From positions 4,960,001 to 5,024,000 of the forward strand of contig OZ255847.1 in NCBI GenBank assembly GCA_965277855.1: a DNA stretch of 64,000 nt, in the 5' to 3' direction. Of this stretch, positions 1 to 8,384 are shown one piece after another. The notes under the pieces were generated by a model. That model saw only the letters and a program-made list of their open reading frames with translations, was not told the DNA's origin and did not search any database. Positions within the stretch are counted from its first letter, which is position 1. Every line of letters begins with the position of its first letter. Position numbers and translations under genes: made by a program. Source of the DNA: Bog-105 sp965277855 (GTDB lineage Bacteria; Acidobacteriota; Terriglobia; Bryobacterales; Bryobacteraceae).

Positions 1-234
1 GTCCGGCTTCAGTAGGACTTCGGCGGTAGTGAAGAGAAAAGCTCTTCTTGCCCCCAATACCTTGGACGGGCCTCGCTTCGAGATGGGGTTTTAGCCTACA
101 ACCGGACAACACTGCACACAATAGATGCCCAACACTTCGGCCGGCACAGGCGCGGAGGAAAAGGACCCGCAGCGCTTCTAGAGCACGGTCCCGAGAGGAA
201 GCGCACGAGGACGCAATTGGTTCGCTGCATGGCT
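1..234. other. Left-edge stretch without a recognised gene
   Basis: I see no reading frame here with a ribosome binding site or a recognisable motif on either strand. The open frame on the plus strand from 48 has low-complexity, Arg-rich composition and runs into the opposing nuclease gene, so it is taken as chance. The stretch lies downstream of the minus-strand nuclease gene and may hold its terminator, but no clear hairpin plus T-run is visible. Confidence 0.4.
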
Positions 235-867
235 TCATTGAACAATCAGGTTTGTTGGCCTGGTCCACATCTCTTCGAACTTGGCCGCAAAGGCAGAGAC
301 GATTTGCCGGTCCCCGGTGAGAAACCAGTTGTTGTCTTGGAATCGTAATGCGCCCGCACTCCAGTTCGCGCTGCCATCGCGCAAGGTTTCCCCATCTACC
401 AGGACCGACTTCGAATGCATGAGATCGCGCGGCGAGCCTTGTTTCACGCGAATGTGAATGTTGCTGATTCCTGTTAGCATTTGCGTGGTGGAGGGTTCTT
501 GGAGTGTGGCATGATGCTGTTCGTTCTCGAACTGCTCTTGGTCACGATAGAGCCGGATAGGCACGCCCCGACGAGCCTCTTCTTTGAGAATCGCTACAAG
601 CTGGCGGTCGGTGAAAGCGTACATAGCCACATCGATCGAACGGTGCGCTTTTCTGAGTAGTGCTATATCCAAGGTTTCGAGGTTCTCGTGCGGGGAGAAA
701 TGTTCGGTTTCTAAGCCGCTCGTCCGAAGGTTGTGATCTTGTTGTCCGGCAAGGCCTGATGGAAGCGCGACACCGCGGTGGAACACATTCATCAGAGCGG
801 GCCGACCGACAGAAAAACAGATGAGAAGCAAAATGAAAAAGAGTAGTTTCTTCACAACAAACCTCAA
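235..867 (-). CDS. PLD-family (Nuc-like) endonuclease, membrane-anchored or secreted
   Basis: The 210-residue protein begins with a hydrophobic segment (about residues 7-22), so it is probably exported or anchored. A single HKD motif is seen as H151, K153 and D158 (MHSKSVLVDG), followed by GSANWS at 165-170, the pattern of Nuc-type phospholipase D nucleases that act as dimers on DNA. An upstream segment, SIDVAMYAFTD (78-87), also fits the fold. Such nucleases are frequent companions of conjugative plasmids and type IV secretion genes. The start overlaps the stop of the upstream small gene (ATGA-type coupling), so they are cotranscribed. The substrate is not known; a lipase role is less likely than a nuclease. 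Confidence 0.85.
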   Translation of the reverse strand: MRFVVKKLLFFILLLICFSVGRPALMNVFHRGVALPSGLAGQQDHNLRTSGLETEHFSPHENLETLDIALLRKAHRSIDVAMYAFTDRQLVAILKEEARRGVPIRLYRDQEQFENEQHHATLQEPSTTQMLTGISNIHIRVKQGSPRDLMHSKSVLVDGETLRDGSANWSAGALRFQDNNWFLTGDRQIVSAFAAKFEEMWTRPTNLIVQ

Positions 868-1061
868 TCTCTTTTCGAGCGGAGGTGATCGAGCCGCTGC
901 CAGAATGTGTCGTCAAGCTTTCCCATCTGTGCCAGCGCAATGAGTTCTTCTAGCTCACGCAAGCTGAAATGGTGAGGATGTTTCACAAGATGGCTCGGAC
1001 AACGATTCCTCCAAATATACTGCCCGGTCTGCCAACAGGGGCAAACAGTGTCTTGCGGCAT
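864..1061 (-). CDS. Small Cys/His-rich protein of unknown function
   Basis: This 65-residue frame lies directly upstream of the nuclease gene and overlaps its start codon by four bases, which supports translation in the same operon. The N-terminal third has several Cys and His residues (CPCW near residue 7, C21, HLVKHPHHF), which could bind a metal ion; the C-terminal part is charged and helical. I do not recognise a family. The start is preceded by GAAAGAGAG, a usable ribosome binding site. Confidence 0.6.
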   Translation of the reverse strand: MPQDTVCPCWQTGQYIWRNRCPSHLVKHPHHFSLRELEELIALAQMGKLDDTFWQRLDHLRSKRD

Positions 1062-1073
1062 GAATCTCTCTTT

Positions 1074-1346
1074 CTAGGAAGGTGAATCTATAGGGATGCT
1101 GGTGTGGTGAACGCCTCCATTTTGAGGCGAAACACCAAAGATCCTGGTCCAGCACGTGCCACAAATTCCGGAGATAAATAACTCACGATCGGCTCTCGCC
1201 AGATGCGGCATAACTTTCTGAATCAGCTCGCCGGCTTTCCAGCGGGTCAGCTGTTCCGTCGTGACCGGAAGGTAATAGCATTCGGCGCATTTGACGCAAA
1301 ACACTTTGGTTCTGTCGCCCTCATTAAGGACGTAGGGATTGGGCAT
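1074..1346 (-). CDS. Small zinc-ribbon-like protein
   Basis: The chosen ATG at 1346 has AAGGAG eight bases upstream; the open frame extends further but without a comparable ribosome binding site. The 90-residue product has CVKCAEC near its start and CGTC about 40 residues later, a spacing that fits a two-knuckle zinc ribbon. No enzymatic domain is seen. It is the next gene after a membrane protein and before the nuclease pair, all on the minus strand with short gaps. The function is unknown; a DNA- or protein-binding role is a guess. Confidence 0.65.
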   Translation of the reverse strand: MPNPYVLNEGDRTKVFCVKCAECYYLPVTTEQLTRWKAGELIQKVMPHLARADRELFISGICGTCWTRIFGVSPQNGGVHHTSIPIDSPS

Positions 1347-1362
1347 GGGAGGAAACTCCTTG

Positions 1363-2232
1363 TTAAGCGGGCGCCGGCGAAGCGGCAGAGATGAGTGGGA
1401 CAGAGGTAGACTGTGCCTCCAGTTTGGCGTTCTCCCCTTGCCCAAGGTAGATATCGCGATAGGCCACGTACGTCATGGCGCACAGGAACGCGATCGCGAT
1501 GGGAGCAAGAAACGCAAGGTCCAGCAACAGCAGCGAGCCGAGTAAAACCAAATGGAGCGCGTGCAGCCAAAGCACGCTGCGCTCGTTCTTTCCTTTACTG
1601 CGGCCCCCATCCAAGCTGGCATACTGCCCCAGCAGATCGTGCTCTCGCGGAGCGCCGAAAGACAAAACTGCCGGGAACACAAAGACCGACATAGCCCCCA
1701 CCGAAGAAAAACCAGGAAGCACAATGCCGATCTCGCCGATACAGAGAAAGAAGGGTTTCCCGAGCTGAAAGAGCACGAGACTCCAGTCAGTGGGTGGTGG
1801 CAGAGAAGGAAGCGGCGGAATGGGTCCGGGTCCGTGTGGAAGGCCGAATCGATAGAGTAATTGACTGAAGCCGGAGACGACAGCCACCAGGGAAAATGCG
1901 ACGGCGGTTACCCCGGTAGGAATCAGTGTGACTTTCAGAATGTCTTTGGCATGGTGCGCGAGCGACGGGACTAGTTCGCTCCAGGAGGGCTTATGAGTCT
2001 GATCGCATGTGTCTGCCATGGCAACACTGAAACCGTACGTGCCGTAGCCGGCGAAGGCGCACAGCACGACACCTACCAAACCAAGCTGAGCGCAGAAGTG
2101 GATGATAAGACACCCACTGGTCACAAGTAAGGACCAGGGCAAAAAGCTGCGGCCGAGAAGAGCAAGCGCTTGGCCTGTCCATCTGCGCAGAGCTCTTCCT
2201 TCGACCTGGCGCGGGTGAAAAGTGCTGGTCAT
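1363..2232 (-). CDS. Polytopic membrane protein of unknown function
   Basis: About 289 residues with roughly five or six hydrophobic segments, including LVTSGCLIIHFCAQLGLVGV early, VTAVAFSLVAVVSGF mid-way, and two close hydrophobic stretches near the C terminus (LHLVLLGSLLLLDLAFLAPI). A Pro/Gly-rich loop (HGPGPIPPLPSLPPPTDW) sits in the middle. The ATG at 2232 is preferred to an upstream TTG. I recognise no family. It sits among element accessory genes and could be part of the envelope side of the transfer machinery or an exclusion protein, but nothing shows this directly. Confidence 0.7.
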   Translation of the reverse strand: MTSTFHPRQVEGRALRRWTGQALALLGRSFLPWSLLVTSGCLIIHFCAQLGLVGVVLCAFAGYGTYGFSVAMADTCDQTHKPSWSELVPSLAHHAKDILKVTLIPTGVTAVAFSLVAVVSGFSQLLYRFGLPHGPGPIPPLPSLPPPTDWSLVLFQLGKPFFLCIGEIGIVLPGFSSVGAMSVFVFPAVLSFGAPREHDLLGQYASLDGGRSKGKNERSVLWLHALHLVLLGSLLLLDLAFLAPIAIAFLCAMTYVAYRDIYLGQGENAKLEAQSTSVPLISAASPAPA

Positions 2233-2362
2233 AGGCGCACTTTGCGGCTCCTGACACAATGTTGTCGTAGATGTTTATTGCTGTGAGGGTACCTGTATCG
2301 ATAGCGGTAAAGAGGGAAGTTGCCTGTTTTTCTGATGGCCTCGACTTGGAAACGTGGCCGCT

Positions 2363-2545
2363 TCATGAAGACGAATGCTCCCTATCCAGTCCGGAAACAA
2401 AAGAAAGCAGGGCCGAAACTAAATTGCAAGGACCGGCGACGATCCAATCGACCAGGATGAGCGGAAGGGCGACGGTTGCAACCCAGAGAGCGTCCAACGC
2501 GTGAGCGACGGAGAAGGCCCACAGAAAGCTTAAGAGCTCAGGCAA
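2363..2545 (-). CDS. Possible small membrane protein
   Basis: The 60-residue frame would start at a TTG overlapping the end of the upstream gene. Most of the product is hydrophobic, with one or two membrane spans (WVATVALPLILVDWIVAGP). Translational coupling to the upstream gene would explain the weak start. The short length and non-ATG start leave real doubt. Confidence 0.4.
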   Translation of the reverse strand: MPELLSFLWAFSVAHALDALWVATVALPLILVDWIVAGPCNLVSALLSFVSGLDREHSSS

Positions 2546-3245
2546 CCGCCACGACCTGTTCTGGACCGGAAGAGTCTGACGACGATTCTGCTGGCATAGC
2601 TGTTACTTCGGTAGGCGGCACCGCGAAGTGCGTGTGCCGGCATTCGACACACGTCACCGCGCCCGTTAGAGTCTTGATCCACCCGAAGAACGGCTCCGTG
2701 AGTGGCACCTCTTCTCCGGATCGCGCGAAGAACTGCGGAACGACTTGGCCTGCAACGACGCGGCTTTCTTTGCTGGTCAGATCGATCGCAAGATAGCCCT
2801 CGGTCGATAGAAGAACGCGCTGCGAAACGAGGCGCGGCCGTTGCCCCGGCGTTACCTCCATGGTGTGTCGAGTGATGGACAGACGGTAGTTCCGTTCGAA
2901 GCGAAACATCTCGAATCGCAGAAGTTCCGGGGCAATCACAACGGCGTGCAGGCCATTTGGTGCGATCGCATCGATTGGCGTCAACCACGGGAGCGGTTCC
3001 CCGGAAGGCTTCGCGAAGGCAACGAAGTGGCCCAGCGCAGGAGTCGCGCCACCCGATTCGACTCCGCGCAGCACGTGTCGCCTGGCTAAAGTTTGGTGCT
3101 CGATGCTGACACCGGTTTGCGCATAGATTCGGGCCGCCCGGAGGCGGTCGAGCGCCTCCTTTTCCAAACGCAGCCCGCGCAAGTTCAGTTCGAGTTGACG
3201 TTGACGGCTCGGGCTGACAATCTTCGGTAGGGAAGGTATGGTCAT
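2538..3245 (-). CDS. Conserved-looking protein of unknown function next to the primase
   Basis: The 235-residue protein starts inside the last codons of the primase gene (ATGA overlap), so the two are cotranscribed. The N terminus is basic and helical (residues 10-40), followed by a mixed alpha/beta region. Near the C terminus a CVECRHTHF segment could bind metal, and the tail is Ser/Glu-rich and probably disordered. No known family is recognised. Its coupling to the primase suggests a role in element replication, as an inference only. Confidence 0.65.
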   Translation of the reverse strand: MTIPSLPKIVSPSRQRQLELNLRGLRLEKEALDRLRAARIYAQTGVSIEHQTLARRHVLRGVESGGATPALGHFVAFAKPSGEPLPWLTPIDAIAPNGLHAVVIAPELLRFEMFRFERNYRLSITRHTMEVTPGQRPRLVSQRVLLSTEGYLAIDLTSKESRVVAGQVVPQFFARSGEEVPLTEPFFGWIKTLTGAVTCVECRHTHFAVPPTEVTAMPAESSSDSSGPEQVVAVA

Positions 3246-4237
3246 GAGAAGCGCTCCTTAACGCGCTGCAACATCCGCGGTTCCGGAATCGGGCAACCTA
3301 GTGCGTCGCGGATCATTTCTTTGGTGCATCCGGCCCAACATTTATATTTGGTGGGCTCATCGATTTTGATGGACAGATTATTGCCGCTCTGGTCACTGCC
3401 GGCGAGGGCGCAGGAAGGACACTGGGTGGTCCAGTTGCGGCCGGCTCTCCTGCGAGGCGTTGTGATGTGATCCAGAATCTGAAACGGCATTCGCTCGCTG
3501 TAATGGAGCCGCTTTGGTCCGATGGGAACGATCTTCGGTTTCTCGGGCTCGGGTAGCGGCTCGAGGCTATCCACTACCGAAGCAAGCGCCGCCTGATTCA
3601 TTTTGCGAACCTGCTTGAGATATTCGAGCTGGTCGCCGAGATTACGCTCCGCCCCGTAGAACCAGTAGCGGACTTGCACCTTTCGGTGAATACCGAAAGG
3701 CCCCCGGATAGCGTTGCCGAACTCACCGGCGGGAAGCTCGTCCTGTTTGGGAAAGATTTCGAGCCCCTCGACTTGCCCAGCGCCTTTCACCGGAACTTGA
3801 AGCTTAGCCGCGAGTCGAAGCAGCAGTTGCCGCCCCTCCCGGGCGAGCAATGATTCTTCGCAGAAGATCCAGAGATGAGCGCCGCGGCGGCTCTGTTCGA
3901 GGGCGGCGTCGATCTTATAGAAATATTGAAGGTCGTACTGAAAGGCGCAGAGATGTTCGAGTGCGTGTTTGTAGTCGCCATCGATCACGAACCATTTACT
4001 GCGCTGTGTTTCCGGATTGGGCGTGTAGAGCGAGAAAGTGAGGTCGCCGCGCAGGTGACGGCGGACCACGTCCTCATCGAGACGCAGTTCTTCCCCGTTC
4101 GATCCTTTCGGACGAAAGTAACGATGGTTGCCATCCTCATCCGGCCGAAAAGATTGGAGGATGTAAGCGCGCCGGTTCACGAACAGTTTCCAGTAATCCC
4201 GGATGTTCTCTTCTGAGACGTCGAGTAGCTGCGGCAT
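3242..4237 (-). CDS. Archaeo-eukaryotic-type primase (TOTE/RepA-like AEP) with zinc finger
   Basis: The 331-residue protein carries the three AEP catalytic signatures in order: FVIDGDY with the metal-binding acids D86 and D88, SRRGAHLWIF with H121, and EIFPKQ with an acidic residue near 160. NAIRGPFGIH (175-184) matches the conserved segment that follows in primases of this type. A C-terminal zinc finger is suggested by CPSC (273-276) and C300/C304, like the CHC2-type finger in DnaG and some element primases. An AAGGAGG ribosome binding site precedes the ATG. It probably primes replication of the element after transfer or after excision. A role in a TOTE-type conflict system is possible, but no partner helicase or nuclease gene is adjacent. 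Confidence 0.8.
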   Translation of the reverse strand: MPQLLDVSEENIRDYWKLFVNRRAYILQSFRPDEDGNHRYFRPKGSNGEELRLDEDVVRRHLRGDLTFSLYTPNPETQRSKWFVIDGDYKHALEHLCAFQYDLQYFYKIDAALEQSRRGAHLWIFCEESLLAREGRQLLLRLAAKLQVPVKGAGQVEGLEIFPKQDELPAGEFGNAIRGPFGIHRKVQVRYWFYGAERNLGDQLEYLKQVRKMNQAALASVVDSLEPLPEPEKPKIVPIGPKRLHYSERMPFQILDHITTPRRRAGRNWTTQCPSCALAGSDQSGNNLSIKIDEPTKYKCWAGCTKEMIRDALGCPIPEPRMLQRVKERFS

Positions 4238-4347
4238 ACAGATCCTCCTTTCTTTTCTGAGATTCTTTTAACCTAATTGCGGACTGCGCTGCAAAAAATG
4301 GGTCTGGGGGAAGGGGCGGGTTCGCGAATGTCAGCCCCCCTGCCGAC

Positions 4348-4731
4348 TCAATGAAAATGTGTGTGGCCCCTGCGCCGGTGTCCTCGGGTCAGGAGCCAGG
4401 GGCAGGCGGCCAGCCGCTTCAGGCGATGCTGTTCGACGAGTTGCTCATATTGGGGCAGAGTGTACCCGCCGAAGTTATTGTCCTGAAAATCGATGCTGTA
4501 GAAAGTGCCGGTTTTGCGGTCGTATACATACAGGAAACCGGACTGGGGATCGTGCATGGTAAAGAAAAGGGCGCCCTTCGGAAACTGGATCCACCGAACG
4601 ATCGGGGCCTCGGCTTGGGCCTCAAGGGCCTTTGCTGCTTGATCGATGCTAGTGGTTTTGCTATCGAGACCGACATCGTTCAGCGTCAGAATCGGTGTGA
4701 CCTTGAGATGGGAAGCAGGTTGAAGTGACAT
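4348..4731 (-). CDS. Small protein of unknown function
   Basis: A 127-residue protein with an AGAGGA ribosome binding site seven bases before the ATG. The middle shows alternating hydrophobic residues suggesting a beta-sheet (GALFFTMHDPQSGFLYVYDR) with a FYSIDFQDNNFGGYTLPQYE segment after it; the C-terminal end is basic and His-rich. No family is recognised. It is the first of a run of small genes upstream of the primase gene on the same strand. The 110 bases between it and the primase gene contain no other gene. Confidence 0.6.
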   Translation of the reverse strand: MSLQPASHLKVTPILTLNDVGLDSKTTSIDQAAKALEAQAEAPIVRWIQFPKGALFFTMHDPQSGFLYVYDRKTGTFYSIDFQDNNFGGYTLPQYEQLVEQHRLKRLAACPWLLTRGHRRRGHTHFH

Positions 4732-4755
4732 CGTTAATCCTCTGAATCGAATCGA

Positions 4756-4911
4756 TTAGGCCCGGCGTGTTACGAAAGCGGGCGTTGGAATGGGGGTAAC
4801 TCGCTTCGATGGAACCGCTTTGACGAGTTGCCGACGAAGCGGCTGATTGTATTGTCGGCCGAGTAAGAAAGCTTCCGCATGGCGGATCGCTTTGGCAAGA
4901 TTGGCATTCAT
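4756..4911 (-). CDS. Very small basic protein
   Basis: A 51-residue frame with a strong AAGGAG site before the ATG at 4911. The product is basic and helical in its first half (MNANLAKAIRHAEAFLLGRQ). The gene ends 24 bases before the next one and fits the run of small minus-strand genes here. The function is unknown. A longer upstream extension of the same frame lacks a ribosome binding site. Confidence 0.55.
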   Translation of the reverse strand: MNANLAKAIRHAEAFLLGRQYNQPLRRQLVKAVPSKRVTPIPTPAFVTRRA

Positions 4912-5066
4912 AGTGAGTCTCCTTGTGATTTGAAAGTGAAGGTGTCCAGCGATTGTCAGTGAAACGCTTAGCCCAGGGGAAGAGGGCCCGCGGATGGGAA
5001 TTCGTGTCACCCCTCTGCGCTAGGCGGTCAGAGAGGATTTTGATGTGGCGAAACTTCTGAGAGAGA

Positions 5067-5357
5067 TTAGGTAAGAGGTCTGCCACTCTGCAGACGGTTT
5101 TGGAGAACGGCCTTTCGAAGAGCTTGCTCAACGGAGATGTTCAGAGTCTTCAATACGAACAGGAACCCGGATGCCGGTGTTCCAAGCCAATAGACCGAGT
5201 TGGCCGTTTGGACTTCTTGTTTGTCGACACTCTGAATCGAGCTGGTGCGGACTGGCGTGCCATCCGCTCGAACAGAGTCCCCGAAAACAAGGCCAGCCAG
5301 GCAGCCGGCGCGAAGTTCCCACTGTTCGAGTCTGGGGAGCGTGTCGGATTGGGACAT
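5067..5357 (-). CDS. Small protein of unknown function
   Basis: The ATG at 5357 is preceded by AAAGGAA and overlaps the stop codon of the upstream, frameshifted gene as TGATG, a classic coupling arrangement that supports both genes. The 96-residue product has an N-terminal amphipathic part and a hydrophobic C-terminal segment (VYWLGTPASGFLFVLKTL). No family is recognised. Confidence 0.6.
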   Translation of the reverse strand: MSQSDTLPRLEQWELRAGCLAGLVFGDSVRADGTPVRTSSIQSVDKQEVQTANSVYWLGTPASGFLFVLKTLNISVEQALRKAVLQNRLQSGRPLT

Positions 5358-5685
5358 CAAGGACGGTTCCTTTGCGGAACGCTCATGTCGACTGGCAAAC
5401 AGCACTCTTCGATGGCCTGTGCAGCCGCTGCGGCAAGATCTTCTGGTGTCATGGGTACCGAGGCCATCAAGAGATCGGCCAGAAGTTCACGAGCTTCCCA
5501 GTTGTCGAAGTCCCTGCGCAGTTGCGCGCCCGTTCGTAAGCCTCGGCAGCGACGCCAAAATAGTTCGCAATTCCGAGCGAACCGTGAAGAACTGGCTCAT
5601 AAAGAGCCAGCCATTCGAGATATTGTTCGTGAGCCGAACAAGCTCGTGTGAGATCGACGGCCGTGAGGAGAAGGTTGCGATCCAT
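5357..5685 (-). pseudogene. Small gene broken by one frameshift
   Basis: The gene begins at 5685 after a strong AGGAGG site and reads in one frame for about 55 codons. It then meets a premature stop, while the -1 frame from about 5519 onward reads well (LRRDFDNWEARELLADLLMA) and ends exactly at the TGATG overlap with the next start codon. The restored product would be about 109 residues, helical and soluble. The exact fit of the downstream frame to the next gene's start shows that this was one gene. The shift could be a real mutation, a sequencing error, or less likely programmed slippage. No family is recognised. Confidence 0.65.
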
Positions 5686-5745
5686 AAATTGGATCCTCCT
5701 GCGGTGAAGAAAAGTAGAGGCGAGACACCCGCGTCTCCCGGGTGC

Positions 5746-5795
5746 AGGACGGCTTTGTGGAACCGTCGATCCAGGGTTTAGCGTGACCCCCGAAC
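5746..5795 (-). repeat. Dispersed 5'-leader repeat, copy A
   Basis: This is one of five related ~50-bp copies (others near 10666, 11500, 12275 and 13088). Each lies 30-115 bases upstream of a minus-strand start codon. Read on the minus strand the core is CTGGATCGACGGTTCCAC preceded by GTTCGGGG. A short hairpin (CACCCG/CGGGTG, about 5725-5744) follows between the repeat and the ribosome binding site. It may be a promoter, an operator or part of a leader RNA. Confidence 0.7.
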
Positions 5796-5887
5796 GGAGA
5801 AATGAAGAAGGCTTAGGCAGGGAACTGGGCGGTCGTTTCTAAAACGCGGATAAGGGTGACGGAAAAGGGTCGTGATAAACAGGTTGC

Positions 5888-6790
5888 ATGGCGCTCTGGG
5901 ACCGGGTTTCGCGGTTATTTTCGACCTTGAGCCAGGAACGACTGGACGAGCGCGTGCTCGTCGGGGTGCAAGGCGAAGCGACTGAGGGGATCGCGAGTGT
6001 GAACCCGCAGTGTCATGTACCGAATCCGATTGTCCTGTCCGCGCAGCCGAATGGGCGTGTGCGCGAAACCGATCCTGTGGTGTTAGTAGGCGGGACCGTC
6101 TTCGTGGTGGAGGTCAAGAACTACAAAGGAAGACTGGTCTGGGAAGATTCCACTCAATCATCGTCTTCTGCAGATGAAGACCGGTCGCTATGGGGAATCG
6201 ATTGAACCGAAGAAAGCCAAGAATCCCTTGGTACAAGCCCGTAGTTAGGTTTATTCGGCAAAGCAAAACCTGGCTCGTGTCTGCGATCCGCGCTTCGAGC
6301 GGTTACGCATGGAGCCAGTAGGAGCCTTCACGCACGAGGGAGATATCACCGCAATCCACAGTTTGGACGAGCGGCTGGTCTATGTGGACGAGCTGCCTAC
6401 GTTCTTTTTGTCGCGACGGAACGAACGGTTTGCCGATCGACCCTCCGGCTGGATCATGAACGGCCTCGAATCGCTGCCACGTCTCGACGTCGTGCGCACG
6501 AAAACCGGTCATCTGTTTCGCGGGTTTCTGGAAGGTCCCAGTCTCGAATATCGCGGTCCTGACCGAAACCATTACCGCTGGGAATGGCGGGTATTGAGTG
6601 CATTTATCTCGAGTCGGCACGTTTCTTTTGTTCTCATGACAAGCTGAGAATTCAGTTGCGATCTGGGCGAAGCGTCGAATCGTCAGCCATGCAAGGGACC
6701 GTCTGCATTCTGGATCTGGAGAGACAAAGAACCGAGCGTGCGCTGTCGAACCTGGCATTCATCGCACGGTCGCGCATTCGAAATCTATAG
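5888..6790 (+). pseudogene. Decayed NERD-domain (nuclease-related) gene
   Basis: The first frame (5888-6205) contains a typical NERD core with TDPVVLVGGTVFVVEVKNYK, the EVK of the nuclease-related fold. Homologous-looking sequence then continues in other frames: IEPKKAKNPLVQARS near 6200, then VGAFTHEGDITAIHSLDERL from about 6320, and a further shift near 6650 to a stop at 6790. At least two or three frame changes and an internal stop show a dead gene. It is one of the few plus-strand genes on the left side. NERD proteins are often linked to DNA processing and defence, but no function remains here. The stop lies 20 bases before the IS21 insertion site. Confidence 0.7.
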
Positions 6791-6810
6791 CGTGAGCAGA
6801 AATTGGATAA

Positions 6811-6816
6811 GGTTGG
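6811..6816. repeat. IS21 target-site duplication, left copy
   Basis: GGTTGG lies immediately outside the left terminal TGATCG of the IS21-family element and recurs directly outside the right end (9489-9494). A six-base duplication fits the 4-8 bp typical of this family and fixes both ends of the element. Confidence 0.85.
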
Positions 6817-6905
6817 TGATCGCGGACAATTAAAATTCCGGCGGGGACAATTAGAATTCCCGGGCGATAGAAGAGCGGAAGCGATACAAGTCGGAGACGA
6901 CTTGT

Positions 6906-8384
6906 ATGGTGAGCGATCGGCAGGTGAAACGCCTTTGGCGGCTGAGACAGAAGTTGTCGCTGGAGGCTGCGGCAGCGAAATCGGGGATGGACTCGAAGAC
7001 GGCGCGGAAATACCTGCGGGATCGACGACTGCCGAGCGAGATGCGACAAAAGCATACGTGGCGAACACGGCTGGATCCGTTTGCGGATACCTGGGAAGAG
7101 ATTCGGCCGTTGCTGATCGCCGAGCCAGGTTTGCAAGCTAAGACGCTTTTTGAGCATTTGCAAAGAACGTATCCGGGACGGTTTCAGGACGGACAAGTGC
7201 GAACGCTGCGACGCCGGATCCAGTACTGGCGGGCAACGGAGGGACCGCCGCGAGAAATGTTCTTCGCACAACAACATCGGCCTGGTGAGTTGTGTCAATC
7301 CGACTTCACGCACTGCCGCGAGTTGGGCGTCACAATCAACGGCCAGGCGTTTCCGCATCTGATTTACCACTTCGTTCTGACCTACTCGAACTGGAAAACG
7401 GGGACGATCTGCTATTCGGAGACTTTCGAGAGCTTGAGCGAGGGCCTGCAGAATGCGCTTTGGGAGTTAGGCGGCGTTCCCACAGAGCATCGGACCGACC
7501 GGCTGAGTGCAGCGGTGAATAATCTGGTTGATACTCGGGAGTTCACGCGAGCCTACGAAGGGCTGTTGCGTCATTACCGAATAAATGGGCAGAAGGCCCA
7601 GGCCGGCCAGGCGAATGAAAACGGCGACGTGGAACAGCGGCATTATCGCTTTAAGCAAGCGGTCGATCAGGAGTTGATGCTGCGCGGCAGCCGCGAGTTT
7701 GTGAGCGTAGCAACGTACCAGTTGTTTCTGCAAAAGCTCTTCCAGCGTCTGAATGCCGGCCGCAAGGACCGCTATCTCGAAGAAGTGAGCAAGCTGCAGC
7801 CGCTGCCGGAACATCGGCTGGACACCGCGCGACGCGAACGGGTGCGTGTCAGTCCCGGCAGTCTGGTGACGGTTCATCGAAACATCTATTCGGTGCATAG
7901 CCGGTTGATTGGCGAGATGGTGGAAGCCAGGGTGCTGCCCGACACCGTCGAAATCTGGTACGCCGACCGCAAAGTGGAGGAGTTGCCACGCTTACGTGGC
8001 CGAGGGAAACACCGGATCGACTACCGGCACATCATTGATTGGCTGGTGAGAAAGCCGGGCGCGTTTGAAAACTATCGCTACCGGAGCGATCTGTTCCCGA
8101 CCAGTTGGTTCCGTTTGGCTTACGATGCTCTGCGCGAGGAGCAGGGCCCGAAACAAGGGACCCGGGAGTACCTGGCCTTCTTATTATTGGCGGCGCGCCG
8201 CGGCGAGGAGCTGGTCGAGGGAGCGATCCGATTCCTGCTGGGAAGCCGCCAGGTTCTCAGCGCGGAACAAGCGGCCCGGCTAATCGAGGAGAATACGCCT
8301 GCTCCGCTGAGCACCATCACCATCGATCCGGTTTGTCTATCCATTTTCGATGAGCTTCTGACGAGAGAGGATCCCGCAGCATGA
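6906..8384 (+). CDS. istA: IS21-family transposase IstA
   Basis: A 492-residue DDE transposase. The first 40 residues form a helix-turn-helix (KSGMDSKTARKYLRDRR). The catalytic core shows the acid triad in QSDFTHC, RTDRLSAAV and NGDVEQRHY, in the usual order for IstA. The C-terminal part has the beta-rich domain (VTVHRNIYSVHSRLIGEMV). The length is typical for the family. Its stop overlaps the istB start as ATGA, giving coupled translation. It cuts and joins the element ends with the help of IstB. Confidence 0.95.
   Translation: MVSDRQVKRLWRLRQKLSLEAAAAKSGMDSKTARKYLRDRRLPSEMRQKHTWRTRLDPFADTWEEIRPLLIAEPGLQAKTLFEHLQRTYPGRFQDGQVRTLRRRIQYWRATEGPPREMFFAQQHRPGELCQSDFTHCRELGVTINGQAFPHLIYHFVLTYSNWKTGTICYSETFESLSEGLQNALWELGGVPTEHRTDRLSAAVNNLVDTREFTRAYEGLLRHYRINGQKAQAGQANENGDVEQRHYRFKQAVDQELMLRGSREFVSVATYQLFLQKLFQRLNAGRKDRYLEEVSKLQPLPEHRLDTARRERVRVSPGSLVTVHRNIYSVHSRLIGEMVEARVLPDTVEIWYADRKVEELPRLRGRGKHRIDYRHIIDWLVRKPGAFENYRYRSDLFPTSWFRLAYDALREEQGPKQGTREYLAFLLLAARRGEELVEGAIRFLLGSRQVLSAEQAARLIEENTPAPLSTITIDPVCLSIFDELLTREDPAA

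Noticed and set aside
48..320. Plus-strand frame at the left edge
   Set aside because: Low-complexity Arg/Ser-rich translation, no ribosome binding site, and overlap with the end of the nuclease gene.
4351..4728. Plus-strand frame opposite the 127-residue gene
   Set aside because: The minus-strand gene has a ribosome binding site and fits the operon direction; the plus-strand frame is its mirror.
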